Source: Betaproteobacteria bacterium
GTDB taxonomy: Bacteria; Pseudomonadota; Gammaproteobacteria; Burkholderiales; Casimicrobiaceae
Length of the DNA stretch: 64,000 nucleotides
Reading direction: 5' to 3'
Assembly (NCBI GenBank): GCA_013298695.1
Contig: JAAFIS010000004.1
Location: forward strand, 62,001 to 126,000
In this document: positions 17,101-24,355 of the stretch, in pieces
How the letters are laid out: each line of letters opens with the position of its first letter
How positions within the stretch are numbered: position 1 is the first letter of the stretch
Notes under the pieces: model-generated
Told to the model about the DNA's origin: nothing
Seen by the model: only the letters and a program-made list of their open reading frames with translations
Database searches by the model: none
Position numbers and translations under genes: made by a program

Positions 17101-20085
17101 CACGATCATCGAATGCCCGGCATCTAGAAGCTTGTCGAACGCGCCCAAAAGTTTTGCGATATCTTCAAAGTGAAGCCCCGTTGTAGGTTCGTCGAATACA
17201 AATAGTTTTCCGCGCGGATTTGCGGCATCGGAAGGCTTCACCCGTTTGGGCAGCGCGCCGATAGGTTTGTTGTTGACGCTTTCTGCAAGATGCCCGGCGA
17301 GTTTCAGCCGTTGCGCCTCGCCGCCTGAAAGCGTAGGTACAGGCTGTCCGAGCTTTACGTAGTCAAGGCCAACGTCCGAGAGCGGCTGCAGCGTGCGCAG
17401 CACTTCTTCGCCCCCTTTGATGTCTTTGAAGAAAACAAGCGCTTCGGTAACGGTGAGATCGAGCACATCACTGATGCTTCTATTGTTGACCTTTACTTCA
17501 CGGATCTCGCTGCGGAAACGAGTGCCGTCGCAATCCGGGCACCTGAGATATACATCCGACAGAAACTGCATCTCAACATGTTCGAAGCCAGAGCCTGTAC
17601 ATGTCGCGCAGCGGCCATTTCCTGCATTGAAGCTAAACGTCCCGGCTGTGTATCCGCGTTCAACCGACACGCTGGACTTCGCATAAATCGCTCGTATTGC
17701 ATCCCACGCGCCGACAAAGCTCGCAGGATTAGAACGCGATGATTTACCAATCGGTGATTGATCGACGAACACGACATCGTCAACGTTTTGATGGCCGAAC
17801 AATTGGTCGTAGTGACCGGGTGCGTCGGTCGATTTGCCTTTGGCTTTGTTGAGCGCGGGCACGAGGATGTCTTGGATCAACGTTGATTTTCCAGAACCTG
17901 AAACTCCGGTGACCGTGACTAGCGCATGCAGCGGAATATGGACGTCGATGCGCTTGAGGTTGTTTTCGCGCGCACCCAGCAGTGAGATAGCACTGCCAGC
18001 TTTCTCATTTAAACCCTCATTTAACTGGGCCAATGATTCGAATTTTAGTAACTTGCTTTTTCTATTTATCTGCTTTTGCCCCAATAAATACAGGGCGGTA
18101 GATGAACTGTCTGTCTGCGTAATTCCGCGCGGGGAGCCGTCGTAGACGATGTGGCCGCCGCGCTCGCCCGGGCCGGGTCCGATGTCAAGCAAGCGATCAG
18201 CGGCGAACATGATTTGTGGATCATGCTCCACCACCACAAGCGTGTTGCCCGCGCTTTTCAGCCGCTGCATAACACCAATGATTCGCGTCATGTCGCGCGG
18301 ATGCAAACCGATCGACGGCTCGTCGAGCACGAACAGTGTGTTGGTCAGTGAGGTGCCCAGCGCGGTGGTGAGATTGATCCGTTGAACCTCGCCGCCGGAT
18401 AGCGTGCGTGATTGCCGGTCAAGCGTGAGATAACCTAATCCGACGTCGCAGAGATAGCCCAATCGCGAGCGAATCTCACCAAGGACGAGCTCGCCCGCTT
18501 CATCCATCACCGCACCGCCGTCGGCAAAATCAAGCGCGTTGAAAAACACGCGTAGTTTGTCGATCGACAACAACATCAAATCGTGGATGCTGAGTCCGGG
18601 CAGCGCCTCTAGCACGGACTGTGTGAACGCGAAATGTCGTGGATGAAATCGTTTCGTGGGCGCGAGCACAGCGTCTGAGTTCGTTTTCGATCCCAACCGA
18701 AAATTAAGTGAACCCGGTTTTAATCGTGCGCCTTCGCAGGCGTGGCACGGTGTGTACGCGCGATACTTCGACAGCAGCACGCGGATATGCATTTTGTAGG
18801 CCTTCGATTCCAACCAATCGAAGAATTTGCGAACGCCATACCATCGCTTGTTAGCGTCTTTTTCCCAACTGCGCCACGTCTCGTCGCCATCGATAATAAA
18901 TCGTCGATCATTCGGGCCCAACTGCGCAAACGGCACGTCGAGCGGAATATTTCGCGCTCGGCAATACTTCTCCAAATCGTCCTGACATTCTTTGAAACTC
19001 GGCGTTTGCCACGGCTTAATCGCGCCTTCTTTAAGCGTCTTGTTTTCATCGGGAATAACTAATCCGAGATCAACACCGATCACGCGACCAAATCCGCGGC
19101 AGGTATCGCACGCGCCCATCGGGTTGTTGAACGAAAACGTTGACGGATGCGGATCGCTGTAGGTGATGTTGCACGGCGCGCAGTGAAGATCTGAGGAATA
19201 ACGCCACACTGCTCCCTCCCCTTCAAGGGGAGAGTTGAGGTGGGGATGGGGTTTCTCTGAATCAACGAGCGAGGTTCGTACTTCTGCCGACGACGAGCTT
19301 GTCTGGGTCCCCTTTAAAGAGTTAGAAATACTCTCGGGCGCATCGAGAACGAAAACACTCACCCGCCCTTTCCCGTGGAGTAACGCCGCTTCAATAGCCT
19401 CCATCACTCGTGCTTTTTCGCCGCCGCCGATTCGCATGCGATCCTGGACTACGTTGAGCGTTGCGCCCTCGCGTGAATGCATGCGCGTGTAGCCCTGCGC
19501 AGAAAGAAACTGCTCGATTTCTTGTTCGGTAAAGTTGTCGGGAATCGTGACTGGAAACGTAATCGCAACGCGAGGATCGGCGAGTTTCGCTGCGCGCAAC
19601 TTAAGGTCGATGAAAATCGTTTCCGAACTATCGCGACGCACTGCCTGACCACAGTTGTGGCAATGCAGTGTGGCTAGTCGGGCAAACAAAAGCTTTAGAT
19701 GATCGTTAACCTCGGTCATCGTTCCCACCGTTGAACGCGAGGTGCGCACCGGATTGGTTTGATCAATCGCTATCGCGGGCGGGATGCCGTCGATACGGTC
19801 TACCTGCGGCTTGTCCATGCGTTCGAGAAACTGCCGCGCATACGGGGAAAAAGTTTCAACATAGCGGCGCTGACCTTCCGCATAAAGCGTGTCGAACACG
19901 AGGGAGGATTTGCCCGAACCGGAAACCCCCGTGACGACCGTTAATTCACCCGTGCGAATATCCAGATCGAGATTTTTGAGATTGTTTTGTCGTGCACCGC
20001 GGATGCGGATGTCAGTGATCGTCGGTGCGGGTGGAGTGGGGGCAACGGAAGACTTAGCGAGAGAAGAGCGTTTTTTGGCAAGCAT
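14146..20085 (-). CDS. uvrA: Double-length (tandem-fused) UvrA excinuclease subunit
   Basis: About 1979 residues, twice the usual 940, containing two complete UvrA modules. Four Walker A loops (GVSGSGKSS near 55, GVSGSGKST near 732, GPSGSGKST near 1112, GVSGSGKST near 1632), four LSGGE signatures and four DEP Walker B motifs are intact. Zinc fingers such as CATCTGSGFEH and CDACDGAGVKT are present in both halves. UvrA scans DNA for bulky damage and loads UvrB; dual UvrAs of this length are known, for example in chlamydiae and several betaproteobacteria. ATG at 20085 chosen over TTG at 20094. Two non-coding-type repeats are translated in frame: the paired palindrome at about residues 664-691 (linker between ATPase domains one and two) and a CCCCTTCAAGGGG repeat at about 278-292. 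No convincing LexA box was found upstream. Confidence 0.92.
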   Translation of the reverse strand: MLAKKRSSLAKSSVAPTPPAPTITDIRIRGARQNNLKNLDLDIRTGELTVVTGVSGSGKSSLVFDTLYAEGQRRYVETFSPYARQFLERMDKPQVDRIDGIPPAIAIDQTNPVRTSRSTVGTMTEVNDHLKLLFARLATLHCHNCGQAVRRDSSETIFIDLKLRAAKLADPRVAITFPVTIPDNFTEQEIEQFLSAQGYTRMHSREGATLNVVQDRMRIGGGEKARVMEAIEAALLHGKGRVSVFVLDAPESISNSLKGTQTSSSSAEVRTSLVDSEKPHPHLNSPLEGEGAVWRYSSDLHCAPCNITYSDPHPSTFSFNNPMGACDTCRGFGRVIGVDLGLVIPDENKTLKEGAIKPWQTPSFKECQDDLEKYCRARNIPLDVPFAQLGPNDRRFIIDGDETWRSWEKDANKRWYGVRKFFDWLESKAYKMHIRVLLSKYRAYTPCHACEGARLKPGSLNFRLGSKTNSDAVLAPTKRFHPRHFAFTQSVLEALPGLSIHDLMLLSIDKLRVFFNALDFADGGAVMDEAGELVLGEIRSRLGYLCDVGLGYLTLDRQSRTLSGGEVQRINLTTALGTSLTNTLFVLDEPSIGLHPRDMTRIIGVMQRLKSAGNTLVVVEHDPQIMFAADRLLDIGPGPGERGGHIVYDGSPRGITQTDSSSTALYLLGQKQINRKSKLLKFESLAQLNEGLNEKAGSAISLLGARENNLKRIDVHIPLHALVTVTGVSGSGKSTLIQDILVPALNKAKGKSTDAPGHYDQLFGHQNVDDVVFVDQSPIGKSSRSNPASFVGAWDAIRAIYAKSSVSVERGYTAGTFSFNAGNGRCATCTGSGFEHVEMQFLSDVYLRCPDCDGTRFRSEIREVKVNNRSISDVLDLTVTEALVFFKDIKGGEEVLRTLQPLSDVGLDYVKLGQPVPTLSGGEAQRLKLAGHLAESVNNKPIGALPKRVKPSDAANPRGKLFVFDEPTTGLHFEDIAKLLGAFDKLLDAGHSMIVIEHNLDIIAASDWLIDLGPEGGDAGGEVIFTGTPAEIRKHKTSHTGKALNDYERDIASLRREAASFKVEEPRAPYLSRAVAKSIRVLHAREHNLKNVSVEIPAKGFTVITGPSGSGKSTLAFDIIFNEGQRRYLESLNAYARQFVQPSARPDVDAIHGIPPTVAIEQRVSRGGRKSTVATLTEIYHFLRLLWMKLGTQYCPTCDVAIEPQSQGAIVARVMKEFKGKHATVLAPLVINRKGLYTDLAKWAKGKGFAHLRVDGEMIPVTPWPRLDRFIEHTIELPIGTSEVVAKNEKTIRAALGQGLDYGKGVVHVLAWKPNSKDAELVVFSTKRACPSCGTSFAELDPRLFSFNSKHGWCSSCQGTGENVKGYRRDDRTSEEFADRELDAFLDSKEAFEACATCDGARLNPIARNVRFREQGIHQVVAQSVLDIEQFMQTLKLGVREEEIARDIVSEVKSRLSFLQEVGLGYLTLDRSAPTLSGGEAQRIRLAAQLGSNLQGVAYVLDEPTIGLHARDNRILLDVLEKLQAKGNTLIVVEHDEDTIKRAHHIIDLGPGAGVRGGEIVAEGTARELMANPNSITGRFLRKPLTHPLHERVAVTKRDDAFTVTKASFNNLRNVTVKIPLKRLSVITGVSGSGKSTLAREVIHENLAALVSAKNNRKKAPALNGCASLEGWDDVDRVLEVDQTPIGKTPRSCPATYIGFWDNIRKLYADTTESKMRGYGPGRFSFNAKGGRCDACDGAGVKTIEMNFLPDVKLPCDVCGGSRFNSETLAVKWREKSIGEVLAMNVEDAADFFSSMPSIHHPLKLMRDVGLGYLTLGQASPTLSGGEAQRIKLVTELAKVRAPIVLTESTNPADAPKLSKKAQKLLKKPAPAVVVKAAGGGRRSLNPHTLYVLDEPTVGLHMADVERLIHVLHRLVDAGNTVILIEHNLDLIAEADWIVDMGPEGGTGGGNVVVAGDISALLKAKETSHTGRVLAEFLD
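18014..18095. repeat. Paired-palindrome element, copy 4, inside uvrA
   Basis: Left unit CCCTCATTTAACTGGGC (18014-18030) and right unit CCCCAATAAATACAGGG (18079-18095), starts 65 bp apart instead of 67. It lies wholly within the uvrA reading frame, antisense orientation arbitrary because the element is symmetric. It supplies a Leu/Lys/Gln/Asn-rich linker (LLGQKQINRKSKLLKFESLA) unlike the surrounding UvrA sequence. Confidence 0.75.
19212..19253. repeat. CCCCTTCAAGGGG-type dispersed repeat inside uvrA
   Basis: Contains the hairpin CTCCCC-TTCAA-GGGGAG (19216-19232) followed by GTTGAGGTGGGGATGGGG. From memory, near-identical sequences occur as intergenic repeats in many proteobacteria. Here it is in frame and encodes a Pro/His/Leu-rich stretch (KPHPHLNSPLEGEG) inside the first UvrA module, next to a Ser/Thr-rich low-complexity segment. 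Confidence 0.65.
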
Positions 20086-20321
20086 GTACAGCAATCAGTG
20101 GTTCAATGATGCCGTCCCCTAACGGCTGGACTAGTGTATAGGTTTCCAGTGGTTTTCTTCGCGTAAATTAAAAGCAGATTTGCAATGCCGGGGAGTGTAG
20201 ACCGGTATTATTTGGTTCATATGGCGTTTGAACCTGTCACGGTTGCTCCGGCGTTCAAGGGCGGGCGATCCTCGTTACGCCAAATGCACGTATGTCGCGC
20301 GAATCTTGGAGAAATAAATCA

Positions 20322-21557
20322 ATGAAAGCAGCCATCCTCTTTTTCGTAAGTCTGCTGATTGGGTCGGATCTTGTGTATGCGCAAGGCGGCGCAGCGCCGA
20401 TCTACTTTCAAACCGTGAGCGGTTCCGCAAGCACCTTCCCAGCGACTCAAACGTTGCGATTGAATCGCGGCGGTGCCATCGCAGCCACGACCTGCGGCGC
20501 CCCTTACTCGCCCTCGCTTCTTCAGACGGTCGGAACCTATCTCACAACGGGCAGCACGCTGGGATTTACCAACCCCTTTCCGCAAGCGCTGTGTCACGAG
20601 TTCAAGCTATCTTTGCTCACTGGCTGCACCACAAACAGCTTACTCTATTTCGCGGCGTATTCACCCAGCTACGACCCAGCAAACCCTCTGCTTAACCTCA
20701 TTGGCGAGCCAGGACTTAGCAGTCTCAGCGTCGATAACCAAACCTTCCGATTTACCGCGCCGGTTGCGGCGAACTCGCCCGTGGTCATTGTGGTGAGCAG
20801 TATTACCTCTGGTGCGCCACCAACGCCGTGCACTTTCGCCGTAAGCGCTTCGCCGATCATGGCAACGATTTATCAGGCGGTAAGTGTTTTTACGGGTACT
20901 CCGCAGTCCACGCAACCAAATCGGCTCCAGCTCAGCGCTGATTCCGCGAGCACGACTTGCGCGACCACTGGCGTTAGCCCCGGATTATTTGGCACCGCCG
21001 GAAACTACGGTGCCACGGGCAACCTGCACGCATTCAGAAACTTATCAACTGAGTCGCAGTGCGTTGAATTCACCTTTGGCCTGCTGCCGAACCCCGCTTG
21101 CAGTGGAGGTACGCTCACGCTGGCGGCCTACACCGGTAGCTATTCGGCCGCGAACCCAGAACTAAATCTGCTGGGCGCCATTGGAATGAGTCCCATGGCG
21201 CCTGCGTCAGCCACCTCGTACCAAAACACGACGAACCCCAAACGATTTACCGCCACCATTGCACCCGGTGCGATCATTATTCCTGTCGTCTCTTCCACAA
21301 GCAGCGGCAATCCCGTGTCAGAAACCTGCACTTACATGATTAATGTATCTGCGCCTGTCGCATTCGTGGGCGCGCTTTGTAGCCTTGATGTTGATGGCGA
21401 CGGCACGGTGAGCGCTCTTGTGGATGGACTGCTCATTACTCGCGCGTTGCTGGGATTTACTGGGGCTTCCCTCACAAACGGCGTCACGCTCGCCGGCCCA
21501 AGGAATACGGCCGAAAAGATCTTGCCGCATTTGAAAACGTCATGCCGACTGCCTTGA
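20322..21557 (+). CDS. Exported repeat protein with dockerin-like C-terminal domain
   Basis: 411 residues. Signal peptide MKAAILFFVSLLIGSDLVYAQ. Two tandem homologous domains of about 165 residues follow; each has a conserved Cys-containing block (ATTCGAPYSP / STTCATTGVSP, then CHEFKLSLLTGC / CVEFTFGLLPNPAC) and an AYSPSYDPANP-like loop. The C-terminus CSLDVDGDGTVSALVDGLLI has an EF-hand/dockerin-like calcium loop and is shared with the exported protein at 53867. The domains are not assigned to any family I recognise. The ATG at 20322 is preferred over 20292 because GGAG stands 11 nt upstream and the signal peptide starts there. Probably periplasmic or surface-exposed. Confidence 0.7.
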   Translation: MKAAILFFVSLLIGSDLVYAQGGAAPIYFQTVSGSASTFPATQTLRLNRGGAIAATTCGAPYSPSLLQTVGTYLTTGSTLGFTNPFPQALCHEFKLSLLTGCTTNSLLYFAAYSPSYDPANPLLNLIGEPGLSSLSVDNQTFRFTAPVAANSPVVIVVSSITSGAPPTPCTFAVSASPIMATIYQAVSVFTGTPQSTQPNRLQLSADSASTTCATTGVSPGLFGTAGNYGATGNLHAFRNLSTESQCVEFTFGLLPNPACSGGTLTLAAYTGSYSAANPELNLLGAIGMSPMAPASATSYQNTTNPKRFTATIAPGAIIIPVVSSTSSGNPVSETCTYMINVSAPVAFVGALCSLDVDGDGTVSALVDGLLITRALLGFTGASLTNGVTLAGPRNTAEKILPHLKTSCRLP

Positions 21558-21613
21558 TGGCCTGAAGCTATCCGTGCGCCGATTGCGCAGGCAGGGGTGC
21601 GTACACTTTGCGT

Positions 21614-22336
21614 ATGAAAAATCTGTTGTTGCTCTCCAATTCGCGCATGCCCGGCCGCGAATATCTTGAACATGCCGTGGACGCCATTCGCGAAACGCTG
21701 CGTGACGCGAAGAAAGTCGTTCTGATTCCGTACGCTAGCGTGACGATCGTTTGGGATTCCACTGCGAAGAATGTTCGCAATGGGTTGCAGGTGTTGCGCG
21801 ACGAAGGCGTAGAAATTACCGCGATTCATCATTTCAAAGATCCGGTCGCTGCGTTAAAAGAGGCTGATGCGATTGTGGTCAATGGCGGCAATACATTTAA
21901 TCTGCTGCATCACTTGCGGCGCAAGGAATTGATCGTACCGTTGCGAAATGAGATTCTTAAAGGCAAACCGTACATCGGTTGGAGCGCGGGCAGCGGCATT
22001 TGCGCGCCGACGATTCGCACCACCAACGACATGCCGATCATTGATCCCGCAGGTATGGACGCGCTCGGCGTGATCGATTTTCAACTCAATGCGCACTACA
22101 CGAATGCAGTGCCCGAGGGCTGGATGGGCGAAACGCGCGATCAGCGTCTCGCGGAGTTTTGCCACGTGAATCCGACAATGCCCGTGTTTGGTTTGCCTGA
22201 GGGCGATTGGCTTAGAGTGCGCGGCGACGAAATCACATTGCATGGCGAATTCCCCGGGAAATGGTTTCGCGCAAGCGGCGCGCCGGAGGGCGTGAGCGTT
22301 GCGCCAGGCAGCGTGATTACCGCCGCATCAACATAG
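21614..22336 (+). CDS. pepE: Alpha-aspartyl dipeptidase (peptidase E, S51)
   Basis: 240 residues. The nucleophile elbow GWSAGSGI and the segments VVNGGNTFNLLHHL and QLNAHYTNA match cytoplasmic peptidase E, which releases N-terminal Asp from dipeptides. Length is typical of the family. ATG at 21614 (MKNLLLLSNSR) preferred to TTG at 21608. Its 3' end overlaps the convergent MFS gene by 20 bp. No lesions seen. Confidence 0.9.
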   Translation: MKNLLLLSNSRMPGREYLEHAVDAIRETLRDAKKVVLIPYASVTIVWDSTAKNVRNGLQVLRDEGVEITAIHHFKDPVAALKEADAIVVNGGNTFNLLHHLRRKELIVPLRNEILKGKPYIGWSAGSGICAPTIRTTNDMPIIDPAGMDALGVIDFQLNAHYTNAVPEGWMGETRDQRLAEFCHVNPTMPVFGLPEGDWLRVRGDEITLHGEFPGKWFRASGAPEGVSVAPGSVITAAST

Positions 22337-23471
22337 CGACTGCGAGTGCGGCCACGAGTGCGCTCGCCGAAAACGCAAGCATCGGCGATGTGTGGCTCCA
22401 CAACACGCCAAACGCGGCCGTGCCGGGCAAGATCGCGAGACCGCGCAGCAAGTGAAACCAACCGAACGCGGTGCCGAGCGATTCTTTTGGCGCGAGCTCT
22501 GCGACGACAGCTTTTTCAACGCCTTCGCTCGCGGCGACGAACACGGCCTGAATTGCGAACAGCACGATGATGGATGCGATGGTCGGTGGGATCAAGGCGA
22601 ATCCGAAGGCGATGATGACATAACCGATGCGACCGATGTTCACCCAGCGCAGATGCGAAACTTTGTCACCAAACGCGGAGAGTTTCGGCGAGAGAATCAT
22701 CGCGAGCGCTGAGAACGCCGCCCACAAGAGTGGAATTTGTGCGTCCGTGATACCGCCGTCTTTCGCACGCAAGATCATGAACATATTGCTCACCTGTGCG
22801 AGCGCGAACAACGACGTCGCGATGAGATAGCGCTTCAACGGCTCAGGCAACGTTGCCCATCGCCAATCAATCGCTGACGATTTCGAAGCGAATGAAGCCG
22901 CGCCCTGCTCTTTCACAATGAGCGTGAGCAACACGCAGAGCACGCCGGGGACGAGCGTCGCGATCAACACCTCACGAATGCTCCAACCTGACGCAATCAA
23001 CGCGGCAGCGACGAGCGGCCCAACAACTGCGCCCGCATGATCGGCGCTTCGATGCACGCCGAATGCGTAGCCGTGTTTCTCCGGTGACACGCTTGCAGCG
23101 AGCAGCGCATCGCGCGGCGCAGAACGCAAGCCTTTGCCCACGCGATCGAGCACCCGCAGCGCAAGAATGATCGGCCACAATGAAAATACCGCGAGTAGCG
23201 GGCGTGAGAATGCCGGAAGCGCGTAGCCGATCACCATCCACGGCTTTGCGCGCTGAGTTTTGTCGTAGAGCCGACCGGAGACAAGTTGCATCAAAGCCGC
23301 CGTCGCGTTCGCCGCGCCTTCGATAAGCCCGAGCAATTGAGAGCCGCTGGCGAATGTTGCTGCAAAAAACAACGGCAATAACGGATACACCGCGTCGCTT
23401 GCGGCGTCGTTTAAGAAGCTGATCGCCCCCAAAATAAACACAGTTTGAGGCAGGCCAAAATACGTGCGCAT
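22317..23471 (-). CDS. MFS transporter
   Basis: 384 residues, about eleven to twelve hydrophobic segments. The major-facilitator motif between segments 2 and 3 reads SGRLYDKTQRAKPWMVIGY, and a second-half equivalent lies near SPKLSAFGDKVSHLRW. Members of this subgroup are often annotated as multidrug or metabolite exporters; the substrate cannot be inferred here. ATG at 23471. It lies downstream, co-directional, of the DUF4230 gene but is separated from it by a paired-palindrome element. Confidence 0.82.
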   Translation of the reverse strand: MRTYFGLPQTVFILGAISFLNDAASDAVYPLLPLFFAATFASGSQLLGLIEGAANATAALMQLVSGRLYDKTQRAKPWMVIGYALPAFSRPLLAVFSLWPIILALRVLDRVGKGLRSAPRDALLAASVSPEKHGYAFGVHRSADHAGAVVGPLVAAALIASGWSIREVLIATLVPGVLCVLLTLIVKEQGAASFASKSSAIDWRWATLPEPLKRYLIATSLFALAQVSNMFMILRAKDGGITDAQIPLLWAAFSALAMILSPKLSAFGDKVSHLRWVNIGRIGYVIIAFGFALIPPTIASIIVLFAIQAVFVAASEGVEKAVVAELAPKESLGTAFGWFHLLRGLAILPGTAAFGVLWSHTSPMLAFSASALVAALAVAMLMRR

Positions 23472-23539
23472 CGTGTGACGTTAGCAAATCGAGACGCGCA
23501 GCGTGCTGAATAATTCGCAACGCAAAATTATCAGTGTAG

Positions 23540-23623
23540 TGCCAATTTTACTGGGCGACGACGTAATTTTTAATACGTATCGGAATCTAGACAAAACGCA
23601 TCTATGGCCCACATAAACAGGGG
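23540..23623. repeat. Paired-palindrome element, copy 5
   Basis: Left unit TGCCAATTTTACTGGGC (23540-23556) and right unit GCCCACATAAACAGGGG (23607-23623), starts 67 bp apart. Interior centre GTATCGGAAT. Ends 8 bp from the DUF4230 stop codon. Confidence 0.8.
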
Positions 23624-23631
23624 CTCAAGCG

Positions 23632-24351
23632 TTAAAGTTTTGACGAACCCAAATCACCACTTGACGACGATAATTTGCGCATCTCACTGGTTTTGTCAAC
23701 TTCGATCACGCTCGCGTTAAACGTGAGTTGGGGCTGTTTCGCGCCGAACGATTGCGCGAGCGGCACCAGCGTGGCACGCGCGCTCGCTTCGACCTCACCG
23801 CGCAACTGCTCAATCAGCTGATGCGCGTGTGTTTTTGCGTGCGCGGATGCGCCGTCGAGCAAGCGGTTCTTGTCCTCTTCGCTAAAGCCAGGTCCAAACG
23901 CGCCATTGAGCAAATCGGGCAGCAACCAAGGCATGAACTTGCTGCGTTGCTCATCATAAAAACGCAAGGATCGAACGCTGATTTCCGCTTTCACTGGCGG
24001 CAGTTGAATGCGGGTTTGCGATCCGGTCGTATCGATATGGAACTGCGGCGAGCGCAGGTCGTAGCGAAAGTCGATTTGAAATTCGAAAATCATCGCGAGT
24101 TTCTTCTGGGAAAACGCCCAGCGCAGATACTTGCGGCCGAAATCCCCAAATGAGTAGTCAGTTTCCGTAACAATTTCTTTGGTAATCGCTTTGAAAACCG
24201 ACAACTCACCGACCGCTCGCAAACCTTCAAGTGACACGTGCGAGGTCACCACTGCGGCGCTTGACGCACTGCGACGCGACCACAACCAGCCGCCAATCGC
24301 ACCTATTGCGAGCGCGATTAACAAGGCCGAAAGCGAGAACAGTTGATCCAT
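23632..24351 (-). CDS. DUF4230 family membrane-anchored protein
   Basis: 239 residues. One N-terminal transmembrane segment (FSLSALLIALAIGAIGGWLW) is followed by a soluble domain containing VSLEGLRAVGELSVFKAIT and a conserved beta-rich core, as in DUF4230 proteins. Function is unknown. The domain probably faces the periplasm. The ATG at 24351 begins four bases after the stop of the upstream TPR glycosyltransferase-like gene, so the two are very probably co-translated. The serine-rich C-terminus (KLSSSSGDLGSSKL) looks disordered. Confidence 0.75.
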   Translation of the reverse strand: MDQLFSLSALLIALAIGAIGGWLWSRRSASSAAVVTSHVSLEGLRAVGELSVFKAITKEIVTETDYSFGDFGRKYLRWAFSQKKLAMIFEFQIDFRYDLRSPQFHIDTTGSQTRIQLPPVKAEISVRSLRFYDEQRSKFMPWLLPDLLNGAFGPGFSEEDKNRLLDGASAHAKTHAHQLIEQLRGEVEASARATLVPLAQSFGAKQPQLTFNASVIEVDKTSEMRKLSSSSGDLGSSKL

Positions 24352-24355
24352 AGGG

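Noticed and set aside
20086-20180. LexA/SOS box upstream of uvrA
   Set aside because: CTAGTGTATAGGTTTCCAG is loosely palindromic but lacks the CTGT-N8-ACAG pattern or a close variant.
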